A stretch of DNA of 56,743 nt from Aquabacterium parvum (GTDB taxonomy: Bacteria > Pseudomonadota > Gammaproteobacteria > Burkholderiales > Burkholderiaceae_C). The stretch is from positions 1-56,743 of the forward strand of contig NZ_LFRI01000145.1 in NCBI RefSeq assembly GCF_001447195.1, in the 5' to 3' direction. The translations under genes and the position numbers were made by a program. The notes under the pieces were generated by a model, which was given only the letters and a program-made list of their open reading frames with translations, ran no database searches and was not told where the DNA came from. Positions 35,760 to 46,287 of this stretch are shown here, piece after piece (position 1 is the first letter of the stretch; each line of letters begins with the position of its first letter).

Positions 35760-37460
35760 ATGCCCCATGACGTCAGCTTGATCTCCACCATCGCCGTCGG
35801 TTTCGGCCTGGCCCTGGTGTTCGGTTTTGCAGCCGCTCGCCTGCGCATGCCCCCGCTGGTGGGTTATCTGCTGGCGGGCATCGTCATCGGGCCGGGCACG
35901 CCGGGCTTTGTCGCCGACATGGCCTTGGCCAGCCAGCTCGCCGAGATCGGCGTCATGCTGCTGATGTTCGGTGTCGGCCTGCACTTTTCGGTGGCCGACT
36001 TGCTGGCCGTGCGTCGCATTGCCATCCCGGGGGCCATTGTTCAGATCGCGGTGGCCGTGGGCATGGGCTTTGGTCTGGCGGCGAGCTGGGGGTGGTCGGT
36101 GGGCGGCTCGCTGGTGTTCGGGCTGTGCCTGTCGGTGGCCAGCACGGTGGTGTTGCTCAAGGCGCTCGAAGCGCGCGGCCTGCTGGAGACGGCCAACGGC
36201 CGCATCGCCGTGGGCTGGCTGGTGGTCGAAGACCTGGTGATGGTGCTGGTGCTCGTGCTGCTGCCCGTGTTCGCCGGCTTGCTTGCGGCCAGCCAGGGCG
36301 GCACCGATGCCCAGACGCCGCAAGACATCGTCATCACCGTGGGCTGGACGCTGGCCAAGGTGCTGGCCTTCGTGGCCACCATGCTGATCATCGGGCGGCG
36401 CGTGTTCCCGCGCATGCTGTGGTGGGTGGCGTCCACGGGCTCGCGCGAGCTGTTCACGCTGTGCGTGGTGGCCGCAGCCGTGGGCGTGGCCTTTGGCGCG
36501 GCCAAGCTGTTCGACGTGTCGTTCGCGCTGGGCGCCTTCTTCGCCGGCATGATGATGCGCGAGTCCGAGTTCGCCCACCGCGCGGCCGACGAGTCGCTGC
36601 CCCTGCGCGATGCTTTTGCGGTGCTGTTTTTTGTCTCGGTGGGCATGCTGTTCGACCCGAGCGTGTTGTGGCAGTCACCGGGCAAGCTGGCCGCCACGGT
36701 GGCCGTCATCGTGCTGGGCAAGACCCTGGCGGCGGTGGCCCTGGTGCTGCTGTTTCGCTACCCGCTGAGCACAGCGCTGACGGTGGGCCTGAGCCTGGCC
36801 CAGATCGGCGAGTTCTCGTTCATCCTGGCAGGCTTGGGGTCGAGCCTGGGGCTGTTGCCCAAGGAAGGCCAGGACCTGGTGCTGGTGGCTGCACTGCTGT
36901 CGATCGCCGCCAATTCGGCGCTGTTCGGCGCCAGCGTGCCGCTGACCGAGTGGCTGCAATCTCGCTCGGCCCTGGCGCGCCGGCTGGCCTTGCGTGACGA
37001 CCCCCTGGCCCAGTTGCCCCGACACGTCGACATGTCGCGTGTGCAGGACCTGGTGGTGCTGGTGGGCCATGACGGGGTCGGGCGCCAGGTGGCACAGCGC
37101 CTGCGTGAGCAAGGCTTGTCCTACGTGGTGGCCGACGAAAGCCGAGAGGTGGTCGAGGCCCTGCGCGCCGAGCACATCCCCGCGGTGGCGGGCGACCTGA
37201 TGGACCCCACCACCCTGATCCAGGCGCACATCGCCAAAGCCGTTGCCCTGCTGATCAACCAGCCCGACAGCCTGCGCACGCGAACGATGGTGGACATCGC
37301 GCGTGAGCTCAACCCCGGGGTGCGCATCGTGGCGCTGGGTGGCAACGAAGAAGAAGCCCGCCTGCTCAAGCAGGAGCTGGGCATCGAGGTTTGCCTGCCC
37401 GACGACGCCCTGGCGCGCCAACTGGGCGACCAGCTGCTGGGGCAGCTCAGGCCCCGGTGA
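35760..37460 (+). CDS. ybaL: Kef-type cation:proton antiporter, YbaL type
   Basis: A 566-residue membrane protein. It matches E. coli YbaL along most of its length: MPPLVGYLLAGIVIGPGTPGFVAD, EIGVMLLMFGVGLHFS, and the strongly conserved DVSFALGAFFAGMMMRESEFAHRAA and LPLRDAFAVLFFVSVGMLFDP. A C-terminal TrkA-N domain begins near residue 420 (LVVLVGHDGVGRQVA). It exchanges a monovalent cation for protons under nucleotide control. The start at ATG 35760 is supported by family similarity. A bidirectional hairpin terminator follows 10 bases after the stop. Confidence 0.92.
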   Translation: MPHDVSLISTIAVGFGLALVFGFAAARLRMPPLVGYLLAGIVIGPGTPGFVADMALASQLAEIGVMLLMFGVGLHFSVADLLAVRRIAIPGAIVQIAVAVGMGFGLAASWGWSVGGSLVFGLCLSVASTVVLLKALEARGLLETANGRIAVGWLVVEDLVMVLVLVLLPVFAGLLAASQGGTDAQTPQDIVITVGWTLAKVLAFVATMLIIGRRVFPRMLWWVASTGSRELFTLCVVAAAVGVAFGAAKLFDVSFALGAFFAGMMMRESEFAHRAADESLPLRDAFAVLFFVSVGMLFDPSVLWQSPGKLAATVAVIVLGKTLAAVALVLLFRYPLSTALTVGLSLAQIGEFSFILAGLGSSLGLLPKEGQDLVLVAALLSIAANSALFGASVPLTEWLQSRSALARRLALRDDPLAQLPRHVDMSRVQDLVVLVGHDGVGRQVAQRLREQGLSYVVADESREVVEALRAEHIPAVAGDLMDPTTLIQAHIAKAVALLINQPDSLRTRTMVDIARELNPGVRIVALGGNEEEARLLKQELGIEVCLPDDALARQLGDQLLGQLRPR

Positions 37461-37494
37461 AAACAAAAACCCCGGCACGGGGCCGGGGTGTTTT
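37461..37494. terminator. Bidirectional hairpin terminator
   Basis: CCCCGGC (37470-37476) pairs with GCCGGGG (37482-37488), with A-rich sequence on the left and GTTTT on the right. It can end the ybaL transcript on the plus strand and monooxygenase II on the minus strand, whose stop lies 25 bases away. Confidence 0.8.
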
Positions 37495-37518
37495 GAGGTC
37501 GAGGGCTCGCCTCGGGCG

Positions 37519-39009
37519 TCAAGCCGCCTTGCGCTGAGCGGTGGCGCTGCCACCCGCCACGTGCGGCTTGAGGAAGGCCATCACGCCGTCTTCCAGCTTG
37601 CCATTGCGCAGCTGGTCCATGTCCAGCGCGTAGTTCTGATAAAGCTTCCAAGGTGCGCGGTCGGCGCCCTTGGGCAGGTGGGCCTCGGCGCGGGCCACGT
37701 AGCCCGAGGTCATGTCCAGCAGCGGCGCCGGCTTGACGTTGGGGTCCTTGCGCTCGGCCACGGCGATGCGCGTGCCCGTCTTGTCCATGTGCTTGAGCAG
37801 GCGGCAGACGTACTCGGCGATCAGGTCGGCCTTGAGCGTCCACGAGGCGTTGGTGTAGCCCAGCGTGTTCGAGAAGTTGGGGATGTCGCTGAACATCAGG
37901 CCCTTGTACGAGATGTGCTGGTTCATCTCGATGGCCTTGCCGTCCACGCTCATCGTCATGCCGCCGAACAGGCGCAGGTTCAGGCCGGTGGCCGTCACGA
38001 TGATGTCGGCTTCCAGGGTCTGGCCCGACTTCAGCTTGATGCCGTTGCCCACGAAGCGGTCGATGTGGTCGGTCACCACGTTGGCCTTGCCACGCTTGAT
38101 GGCCTTGAACATGTCGCCATTGGGCACGGCGCACAGTCGCTGGTCCCAGGGGTTGTAGGGCGGCGTGAAGTGCTTCATGTCGAAGTTCGGCCCGACCTGC
38201 ATCTTCACCTGCTTGAGCAGGAACTTGCGCACGGCGTTGGGGTACTTGCGCGAGAGCTTGAAGATCAGCTGCGTGATGAAGTTGTTGCGCGCGCGGCTGA
38301 TGTTGTAGACCGTCATCTCGGGCAGGAACTTCAGCAGGAAGCGCACCATCGGATCGAACTGCGGCACCGAGATCACGTAGCTGGGCGTGCGCTGCAGCAT
38401 GGTCACCATCCGGGCCTTGTCCGTCATCGACGGGATCAGGGTGATGGCGGTGGCGCCGGAGCCGATCACGACCACGCGCTTGCCGCTGTAGTCGAGGTTT
38501 TCAGGCCAGAACTGCGGGTGGATGACCTGGCCCTTGAAGTCTTCGCGGCCCTTGAATTCGGGCGTGAAGCCTTCTTCGTAGTTGTAGTAGCCGGAGCACA
38601 TCATCAGCCAGTTGCAGCTCAGCTGCACGGTCTCGCCCGACTTCTTCTGCACGGTCACCGTCCAGGTGGCGGTTTCGCTGCGCCAGTCGGCCGAGGTCAC
38701 CTTGCTGCCAAAGCGGATGTGGCGCTGGATGTCGTTCTCGCTGGCCGTTTCCTGGATGTAGTGGCGGATGCGGTGGCCATCGGCAATCACCTGCTTTTCG
38801 GTCCAGGGCTTGAAGTTGTAGCCCAGGGTGTACATGTCCGAGTCGGAGCGGATGCCGGGGTAGCGGAACAGGTCCCACGTGCCGCCGATGGTGTCGCGGC
38901 CTTCCAGGATGGCAAACGTCTTGCCGGGGCATTGGGTCTTGAGGTGGCGGGCAGCGCCGATGCCGGACAGGCCAGCGCCCACGATCAGGACGTCAAAGTG
39001 TTCAGCCAT
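37519..39009 (-). CDS. Flavin-dependent monooxygenase, Baeyer-Villiger type (II)
   Basis: A 496-residue class B flavoprotein, EthA-like. FAD loop GAGLSGIGAA (11-20), Baeyer-Villiger fingerprint Phe158-x-Gly160-x3-His164-x3-Trp168-Pro169, and NADPH loop GSGATAITL (about 184-192). It differs clearly from monooxygenase I, so the two are paralogues with separate substrates. The start at ATG 39009 is the only one preserving the FAD loop position. A TTGACA/TATAAA-like promoter lies upstream on the minus strand (39108-39134). Substrates of the family include ketones, sulfides and prodrugs. Confidence 0.92.
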   Translation of the reverse strand: MAEHFDVLIVGAGLSGIGAARHLKTQCPGKTFAILEGRDTIGGTWDLFRYPGIRSDSDMYTLGYNFKPWTEKQVIADGHRIRHYIQETASENDIQRHIRFGSKVTSADWRSETATWTVTVQKKSGETVQLSCNWLMMCSGYYNYEEGFTPEFKGREDFKGQVIHPQFWPENLDYSGKRVVVIGSGATAITLIPSMTDKARMVTMLQRTPSYVISVPQFDPMVRFLLKFLPEMTVYNISRARNNFITQLIFKLSRKYPNAVRKFLLKQVKMQVGPNFDMKHFTPPYNPWDQRLCAVPNGDMFKAIKRGKANVVTDHIDRFVGNGIKLKSGQTLEADIIVTATGLNLRLFGGMTMSVDGKAIEMNQHISYKGLMFSDIPNFSNTLGYTNASWTLKADLIAEYVCRLLKHMDKTGTRIAVAERKDPNVKPAPLLDMTSGYVARAEAHLPKGADRAPWKLYQNYALDMDQLRNGKLEDGVMAFLKPHVAGGSATAQRKAA

Positions 39010-39107
39010 GTGGGGAGTCTCCGTTTGCGAGGTCAGGGGGCCGGCCGGCAGGTGCTTGATGAGAGGCAAGCGGGCCCCGGCTGCAATGTGATAACGAGTG
39101 TGTGCAC

Positions 39108-39134
39108 TTTATATTTGAAAAGGACGATTGTCAA
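39108..39134 (-). promoter_or_regulatory. Candidate sigma-70 promoter of monooxygenase II
   Basis: On the minus strand TTGACA (39129-39134) and TATAAA (39108-39113) are spaced 15 bases apart; TAAAGT two bases on gives a 17-base spacing. This AT-rich stretch is unusual for the window. The implied leader to ATG 39009 is about 90 bases. Confidence 0.5.
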
Positions 39135-39270
39135 ATTAGGGTTGGACCCTAGAACGGGGGCATTCCGTGGGGTCTGCACGGGGCACGGGCCCCTGTTCGC
39201 GGGGCAGCGGCACAATGCACCAGCCCATTTTCGCCACCACTTCATCCACGCCCCGATCGGGCCTTTGCTG

Positions 39271-39987
39271 ATGTCCGTGACCTCCACCCCGACTCTCCGT
39301 GCAGCCATCATCGACCTGGACGGCACCATGGTCGACACCCTCGGCGACTTCCACGTCGTGCTCCAGCACACCCTGGCCGACATGGGCTGCCACCCCATCG
39401 AGCTGGCCCGTGTGGACCGCGAGTTCCTCTCGCTGACCGTGGGCAAGGGCACCGACGACCTGTTGCGCCGCAGCCTGGCCCATGCCTGGGGCCTGCCCGA
39501 TGATTCGCCCGAGGCAGTCCAAGCCGTGCCCGAAGCCTGGCAGCACTACCAGCGCCATTACGACCGCCTCAACGGCCAGCATGCCGATGTCTTCCCCGGT
39601 GTGCCCGAAGGGCTGAATCAACTGCGCGAGCTCGGCGTGCCCCTGGCCTGCCTGACCAACAAGCCCACCGCCTTCGCCGAGCAGCTGCTCAAGCTCAAAG
39701 GCCTGCGCGGCCACTTCCGGCACGTGTTCGGCGGTGATGCCTTTGCGCGCAAGAAGCCCGACCCGCTGCCCCTGCTCAAAACCTGCGAGGCCCTGGGAAG
39801 TGAACCCGCTGCCACGCTGATGGTGGGCGACTCCAGCAACGACGCGCAGGCCGCCCGCGCCGCCGGCTGCCCGGTGCTGCTGGTGACCCATGGCTACAAC
39901 CACGGCCACCCGATCACCGAGGTGCCGGCGCTGGCGCACGTGAACCGACTGGATCAGGTCGACTGGGCGAAGTTGTTCGCGGGCTGA
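39271..39987 (+). CDS. gph: Phosphoglycolate phosphatase (HAD hydrolase)
   Basis: A 238-residue HAD-family enzyme. The nucleophile motif is IIDLDGTMVDT (Asp15 and Asp17), motif II is CLTNKP, the Lys motif is GGDAFARKKPDP, and motif IV is VGDSSNDAQAARAAG. It removes phosphate from 2-phosphoglycolate made by DNA repair or oxygenation. The start at ATG 39271 places the nucleophile correctly. In many Burkholderiales gph lies next to trpE; here a chalcone-isomerase-like gene separates them. Confidence 0.92.
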   Translation: MSVTSTPTLRAAIIDLDGTMVDTLGDFHVVLQHTLADMGCHPIELARVDREFLSLTVGKGTDDLLRRSLAHAWGLPDDSPEAVQAVPEAWQHYQRHYDRLNGQHADVFPGVPEGLNQLRELGVPLACLTNKPTAFAEQLLKLKGLRGHFRHVFGGDAFARKKPDPLPLLKTCEALGSEPAATLMVGDSSNDAQAARAAGCPVLLVTHGYNHGHPITEVPALAHVNRLDQVDWAKLFAG

Positions 39988-40026
39988 CTGCGCGCGGTTG
40001 ATCCACCCAGCCCACCCACCAACGCA

Positions 40027-40048
40027 AACGGGGCCCGAAGGCCCCGTT
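40027..40048. terminator. Hairpin between convergent gph and chalcone-isomerase-like gene
   Basis: AACGGGGCC (40027-40035) and GGCCCCGTT (40040-40048) form a perfect nine-base stem with a CGAA loop. No T run follows on either strand, so termination may be weak or Rho-assisted. Confidence 0.55.
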
Positions 40049-40083
40049 GTCACGTCAGCTTGCCCAGGAAGGGCGACGGCCGA

Positions 40084-40734
40084 TCAGAGCAGCGCTTCCA
40101 GCACCGGCTGAGCGCGGTGGTCGAGCAGCGCGTCTTTCAGGTCTTGCGTGGTCGGGTTGGTGCCCAGCCAAACGCGCAGGATGGCGGGGAAGAAGTTCGC
40201 GTCGGCGATCGGCAGGCCGGCGGGCTGGCCGTTGACGTAGAACACCGTGCCACGCTTGGGCACGTACTCCACCGACAGGGTGTCGTTGGCGTTCAGGCGA
40301 CGGATGCGCGAGAACTGTTCGCCCATGATGCGGATGGACGGGATCAGGCTGAAGAACTCCTGGCGCGGGCTGTTGGCCTCGATGCCGCGGGTGATGACCT
40401 TGCCGATTTCGTCCACGCGCATGCCTTGCAGCATCACGAAGCGCAGCTCCTTGGGGCCGTTGGTCGAGAACACGACCTCGGCCTTGTTGGTCTTCTGGGG
40501 CACGTACAGGCCCACTGTGTAGAGCTTGGCCACCGCGCGGTAGGACACGCCCGTGCCGTTGAGCGTCAGGGGCACGCCTTCCACCTTGACGGTGGGTTGG
40601 TAGTGCACGCCCACCGTGTTGGCGGCTTGGGCCCAAACACTGCTCACGCTCGTCAGACCCATGGCGAGCCCTGCGGCCAGACCGCAGAGGAGGCGAGCGC
40701 CGGCGGGCGCCGGAGATGCCAGGTTCAGCTTCAT
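40084..40734 (-). CDS. Chalcone isomerase-like exported protein
   Basis: A 216-residue exported protein. A signal peptide (AGLAMGLTSVSSVWAQA, about residues 18-35) leads into a chalcone-isomerase-like fold (VEGVPLTLNGTGVSYRAVAKLYTVGLYVPQKT and VKVEG). Bacterial members lack the flavonoid role and probably bind fatty acids in the periplasm. ATG 40734 is chosen over the upstream frame start since it opens the signal peptide. It stands alone between gph and the trpE leader. Confidence 0.85.
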   Translation of the reverse strand: MKLNLASPAPAGARLLCGLAAGLAMGLTSVSSVWAQAANTVGVHYQPTVKVEGVPLTLNGTGVSYRAVAKLYTVGLYVPQKTNKAEVVFSTNGPKELRFVMLQGMRVDEIGKVITRGIEANSPRQEFFSLIPSIRIMGEQFSRIRRLNANDTLSVEYVPKRGTVFYVNGQPAGLPIADANFFPAILRVWLGTNPTTQDLKDALLDHRAQPVLEALL

Positions 40735-41197
40735 GGTGTGTCTCTCTCGTCGTTGGATGGATCCGGAGATCCGTAATGAATTGTTACCCGTGCGGCGCGT
40801 CACACAACCTTCGTTTTCCCTGGTCCTTAGGGATGTCCCGCCGGTCGAATGAGGGGGAATGGCCGCCTGCCGATGCCGACCTGGCGCGCGACCGACCCCC
40901 TGCTACACTGGATTCATGTTCGTCTCACGCAAACAGACCAAAGGTCCGCATGACCGGGGGGCATGGCCCTGGCGATGCTGATGCCTGCCTGAAGGTTTTT
41001 TGTGGGTGAGCGGCGCGATGATAGGTGCCCGCCCCCACCGCCAAAGGTCTCACCTGGCGAAATGGGTAAGCGCTGGTAAACGCAGCCGGCGCGAGGTGCC
41101 CAGATCACCAAAAAGGGTGAGGGACAGAGACGACACATCACCGTGGCACCGGGCCGGCGAGCCCATTTTGTGCCCTGGGGCTCGGAGGCCCACCACC
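40735..41197 (+). promoter_or_regulatory. trpE leader region (about 460 bases) with competing stems
   Basis: No protein of size. An extended -10 (TGCTACACT, 40901-40909) starts a leader with a short Trp-containing frame (see next entry). Further on, GGTGAG occurs at 41005-41010 and again at 41116-41121; both can pair with CTCACC at 41049-41054. CGCCA (41039-41043) and TGGCG (41055-41059) form another stem that encloses that CTCACC. Such exclusive pairings are what an attenuator or switch uses. No intrinsic terminator with a U tail is visible, so the mechanism is open. Confidence 0.5.
40916..40981 (+). CDS. trpL: Putative Trp leader peptide
   Basis: A frame of 21 codons, ATG 40916 to TGA at 40979-40981, ending GAWPWRC with two Trp codons (17 and 19). 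It has no ribosome site; the -10 box (TACACT, 40904-40909) ends six bases before the ATG, so the message may begin at the ATG itself (leaderless). Leaderless trp leader peptides are known in alphaproteobacteria (Sinorhizobium). It lies 216 bases before trpE. Translation is not shown. Confidence 0.5.
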   Translation: MFVSRKQTKGPHDRGAWPWRC

Positions 41198-42676
<1,479 letters not shown>

Positions 42677-42732
42677 TTCGCCCGCATTCGGGGAGCGGAC
42701 ATGTCTGATGTCCGGATCCTCGGATCAGGGGG

Positions 42733-45162
42733 GTGGATTCCGGCATTGTTCAACACCTCAGGCGGGATTCCACCCATGCCCCGGGATGGGGCGATGACCG
42801 ATTCTGGAAGACCAAGACAGCCTGCTTTGCGCAGGCCTTCCAGACCGTGCTGTACCCCTTTGTTTTTTTCATCGCCGTGATGCTGGTCACCGGCAGCGCC
42901 CTGCTGCTGGTCTGGCGCAAGGATCGTTCGCTGATCTTCGCGGCGCTGTTGGGGTTTGCGCACCTCGTCTACTGCTTCAACCCGGTGGCCTACTGGGCTT
43001 GGGGGCAGCCTCAGCCGGCCTTGCACATGCTCGGTGCCCTCGGGTTGATCGGCGTGGCCGCCGGTTCGCTGACCTTGTTGGTCGCGGGGTTGGCGCACCT
43101 CTCGCGCAAGCGCTGGCCGCGTCACGCGGCACCGGCGCTGTTCTTCGGTCAGTCGGCGCTGTACGGCGGCCTGCTGCTGGTCGACATCCAACTGGCGCAA
43201 GCCGGCGTGGCAGCGCTCAACACCCTGGTCGGCCTGGTGGTTTGCCGCTGGTTGTGGGGTGGTGGCTTGAGCCAGCGCACCGTGGGCATCGTGCTGGTGT
43301 TGCTGGGCCTGAACCACTTCAGCTTCGTGTTCGGCGGGGAGGCGGCCGCTCCCGTTCAATCCACCGTCGCGGCGGTGTTGCGCCTGACGCTTTGCCTGGC
43401 GCTGCTGTACGCGGCCATGGTGCGTTCGGCGGCGCGCGCCAACCGGCTCAAAGACCGGTTCTTTGCTTTGACGGAGCGCTCGCACCAGGGCGTGGCCGTG
43501 GTGCGCCGGGGCATGGTCACCTACGCCAACCCGGCGTTTCGGCGCATCTTCGGCATGGACGCGGTGGCCGAGGTGCCCGAGATTTTCTCGCCCGAGTGGG
43601 TGGCTCGCACCGTGCCGGCCACCGATCGCGAAGCCGCCACCGACATGGCCACGCAGGTCATCCGTGGACAGATGGAGCAGGCCGAGTGGGGCGGTGAGCG
43701 CCTCTCGCTCGACGGCCGCCGACTGCACCTGCGCTACAAGGCCTGGCAGGTCGATTGGGATGGTCAGAAGGCGCTGCAGGTCGTGGTCTCGGACGAGACC
43801 GCCCAGCAGGCCGCCGCCCAGGCCCTGCAATGGCGCTCGCGCCACGACGAACTCACCGGTCTGCCCAACCGGGCTGCGCTGCTGCGCCGCCTGGGCACCT
43901 GCTTCGAGGACTGGGACCAGGACGGCTTCGTGCTGCTGTTGCTCGACGTCGATCGCTTCAAGTTTTTCAACGAGGCCCATGGTCACCGGGTGGGCGACGA
44001 GGTGCTGATCGGCGTGGCCCACCTGCTTCGCGACCGGTTGCAGGACCGCGCCGAGGTCATGCGACTGGGCGAGGACGAGTTCGCCCTGCTGGCGCCGGCC
44101 CAGGGCGATCCGGCGCGCGTGTCCACCGACCTGGCCCACACCATTCGCCGCCTGCTCAGCGAGCCGCTGACCGTGCGCGAGCACCGCTTCTACATCGACG
44201 TGTCGATGGGCGTGGCCACGCACCCTTCTTCGGCGCAGGGGCCCGAGCAACTGCTGCAGGCTGCCCACGCCGCCATGCACGAGGCCAAGCGCCTGCCAGG
44301 CACCTCGGTGCAGTTCGCCGCCGACCAGATCAAGCAAGGCATGGCCGCTTTCTTCAACGCCGAACAAGCCCTGCGAGCGGCCTTGCAGAACCACGAGTTC
44401 ACGCTGGTCTACCAGCCCAAGGTGTGTGCGCAGCGGGGCGAGCTCATCGGTTTCGAAGCCCTGGTGCGTTGGGACCGACCGGGCATCGGCCGCGTCAGCC
44501 CGCTGGACTTCATCCCTGCGGCCGAGCGCACCGGCCTGATCGTGCCTTTGGGTGCGCAGATTTTGAGCGAGGCCTGCAGACAGCTCGCGGCTTGGCGCCA
44601 GGCGGGCCTGCGCATCGTGCCGGTGGCGGTCAACGTGTCGCCGCTGCAGTTGCTGGATGCCAACTTCCCCGCCCAGGTCATGCAGACGCTCAGGCAACAC
44701 AGCCTGCCGCCGCGCGCCTTGACCCTGGAGATCACCGAGACGGCCGCCGTCACGCACATGGACCAGGCCATGGCCCACATCAAGCTGTTGCGCGAGCAGG
44801 GCGTGGAGGTGGCGCTCGATGACTTCGGCACCGGCTTTTCGTCGCTGAACATGCTGCGCAGCCTGCCGCTGCAGACGGTCAAGATCGACCGATCGCTGAT
44901 TGACCCGATGCCCAACACCGAGGCCGTGGCCGTGGTCAAGGCCATCTGCGACCTGGCCTCGGTGCTCGATCTCGACGTGGTGGCCGAAGGCGTGGAGACC
45001 CCCGAGCACGCCCGTGCCGCTCGCGAGGCGGGTTGTCACGCCTTGCAGGGCTACTTGTACGCCCGCCCGCTCAGCGTCGACGAAGCCACGGGTTGGCTGG
45101 CTCGCGCCACCCTGGTCAGCCAGGTCGAGCCTGAATCAGGCTTTCACACGACGGTGGTCTGA
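42733..45162 (+). CDS. Diguanylate cyclase/phosphodiesterase with degenerate GEDEF and intact EAL
   Basis: An 809-residue protein with an N-terminal membrane part of seven helices (about residues 35-235), a PAS-like segment (about 245-370), a GGDEF domain and a C-terminal EAL domain. The cyclase site reads GEDEF (446-450), as in Caulobacter PdeA, where the degenerate site binds GTP to stimulate the phosphodiesterase. The EAL side is intact: EALVRW (about 575), NVSPLQL, DDFGTGFSSL (about 696) and VKIDRSL. It most likely degrades cyclic di-GMP. The GTG start at 42733 has a purine-rich ribosome site. Its 3' end overlaps the convergent acyltransferase by 27 bases. Confidence 0.92.
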   Translation: MDSGIVQHLRRDSTHAPGWGDDRFWKTKTACFAQAFQTVLYPFVFFIAVMLVTGSALLLVWRKDRSLIFAALLGFAHLVYCFNPVAYWAWGQPQPALHMLGALGLIGVAAGSLTLLVAGLAHLSRKRWPRHAAPALFFGQSALYGGLLLVDIQLAQAGVAALNTLVGLVVCRWLWGGGLSQRTVGIVLVLLGLNHFSFVFGGEAAAPVQSTVAAVLRLTLCLALLYAAMVRSAARANRLKDRFFALTERSHQGVAVVRRGMVTYANPAFRRIFGMDAVAEVPEIFSPEWVARTVPATDREAATDMATQVIRGQMEQAEWGGERLSLDGRRLHLRYKAWQVDWDGQKALQVVVSDETAQQAAAQALQWRSRHDELTGLPNRAALLRRLGTCFEDWDQDGFVLLLLDVDRFKFFNEAHGHRVGDEVLIGVAHLLRDRLQDRAEVMRLGEDEFALLAPAQGDPARVSTDLAHTIRRLLSEPLTVREHRFYIDVSMGVATHPSSAQGPEQLLQAAHAAMHEAKRLPGTSVQFAADQIKQGMAAFFNAEQALRAALQNHEFTLVYQPKVCAQRGELIGFEALVRWDRPGIGRVSPLDFIPAAERTGLIVPLGAQILSEACRQLAAWRQAGLRIVPVAVNVSPLQLLDANFPAQVMQTLRQHSLPPRALTLEITETAAVTHMDQAMAHIKLLREQGVEVALDDFGTGFSSLNMLRSLPLQTVKIDRSLIDPMPNTEAVAVVKAICDLASVLDLDVVAEGVETPEHARAAREAGCHALQGYLYARPLSVDEATGWLARATLVSQVEPESGFHTTVV

Positions 45163-46287
45163 CCAACGCCGCAGCGCAGCCTGGGCCGGGGCTTCGAGCC
45201 AGCGGTAGGTCAGCGCTGCCAGGCCGAAGGTCGCCACCAGGTAAGCCAGCAGCCACCAAGGCGAGTGCAGGGGCAGGTTGGCGGGGTTGGCGCCGCTCAG
45301 GTTGGCCACCAGCAGCTGCAGCGGAAAGTGCAGCAGGTAGCTGGCGTAGGTGGTGTGGCCCAGCGTGGTCAGGCCGCGCGAGATGCGTTCGGAGCGGGGC
45401 TGCACCAGTGCCAACAAGGCCAGCATCGCCACGGGCGTCAGCAGGGCGACGTAGAACATCGGGCGCAGCATGCCCATGAACGCCAGGCCCGTGCCCAGTG
45501 CCAGCGCCACGGCCATGCCGGTTTGGGCCAAGCCCCGCAACGCCAGGGTGGTGCCTTGCAGCCACCGCCAAGCCGCGTGCGTGAGCCCGCCCAGGTAGAA
45601 AAAGAACAGGCACAGCACCAGCGGGTGTGGCGTCAGCTTGAGCGCGTAGATGGCGCCCGTGACCGCGATGACCGCGCCGATCTGCCAGGGCCGCACCCAG
45701 CCCAGTCGGCTGAGCGCGAAGAACACGCCATAAGCCAGCACCTCGATGGAAATGCTCCAGATGGGTCCGTTGAACGACCACTCGCTGCGCCCAGCCCAGT
45801 CGCTGGCCAGGAACAGCTGCAGCACGAAGTGCGCCATGTCGTTGTGGGTGTAGACGTAGTCTTGCCCGGTTTGGGCTCGGTACCAGGCGATCAGCGGCAG
45901 CATGGCCAGCAAGGTGACCAGGTGCAGCGGGTACAGGCGCGAAAACCGCAGCCAGGCGAAGCGGCCTGCGGCCACCTTGCCATCGGCCACCGCCTGCCCG
46001 TACTTCCAGAAGAAGATGAAGCCCGACAGCGCCCAGAAGGCCTGCACGCCCAGCCAGCCGTGGCCGTAAAAAGGCGCCAGCCAGCCCGCCAGGGGCTGCA
46101 CGGCGTGGCCGTGCGTCATGTCGGCCGTGACCGGCCCCACCACGTAGAAGTGCTGGTAGTGCCACAGCAGCACCGACAGGGCGCAGACGAAGCGCATCAG
46201 CTCCAGGCCCAGCAGGGTGGCCGGGGCGCCGGGTGGCGCGGCGGGGCGAGTGGCAGGGCGAGCAGCGAGGGCGCGTGGTGCAGGCAT
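45136..46287 (-). CDS. Acyltransferase 3 family membrane protein
   Basis: A 383-residue protein with about ten membrane helices. The opening LLGLELMRFVCALSVLLWHYQHF is typical of the acyltransferase-3 family and includes the usual His. Other motifs are FWALSGFIFFWKYG and FSRLYPLHLVTLLAML. The enzymes add acetyl or other acyl groups to exported sugars and polymers. I use ATG 46287; a GTG at 46362 would add 25 Pro/Arg-rich residues. It is encoded opposite the GEDEF/EAL gene with a 27-base overlap at the 3' ends. Confidence 0.88.
   Translation of the reverse strand: MPAPRALAARPATRPAAPPGAPATLLGLELMRFVCALSVLLWHYQHFYVVGPVTADMTHGHAVQPLAGWLAPFYGHGWLGVQAFWALSGFIFFWKYGQAVADGKVAAGRFAWLRFSRLYPLHLVTLLAMLPLIAWYRAQTGQDYVYTHNDMAHFVLQLFLASDWAGRSEWSFNGPIWSISIEVLAYGVFFALSRLGWVRPWQIGAVIAVTGAIYALKLTPHPLVLCLFFFYLGGLTHAAWRWLQGTTLALRGLAQTGMAVALALGTGLAFMGMLRPMFYVALLTPVAMLALLALVQPRSERISRGLTTLGHTTYASYLLHFPLQLLVANLSGANPANLPLHSPWWLLAYLVATFGLAALTYRWLEAPAQAALRRWSDHRRVKA

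Noticed and set aside
40960..41001. Intrinsic terminator before the six-T run in the trpE leader
   Set aside because: No stable stem ends next to the T run; the best pairing is five bases around a long loop.
41002..41160. Glycine riboswitch in the trpE leader
   Set aside because: A few strings look similar (CACCG, GGACAGAG), but the conserved core and tandem layout are missing and the gene context is wrong.
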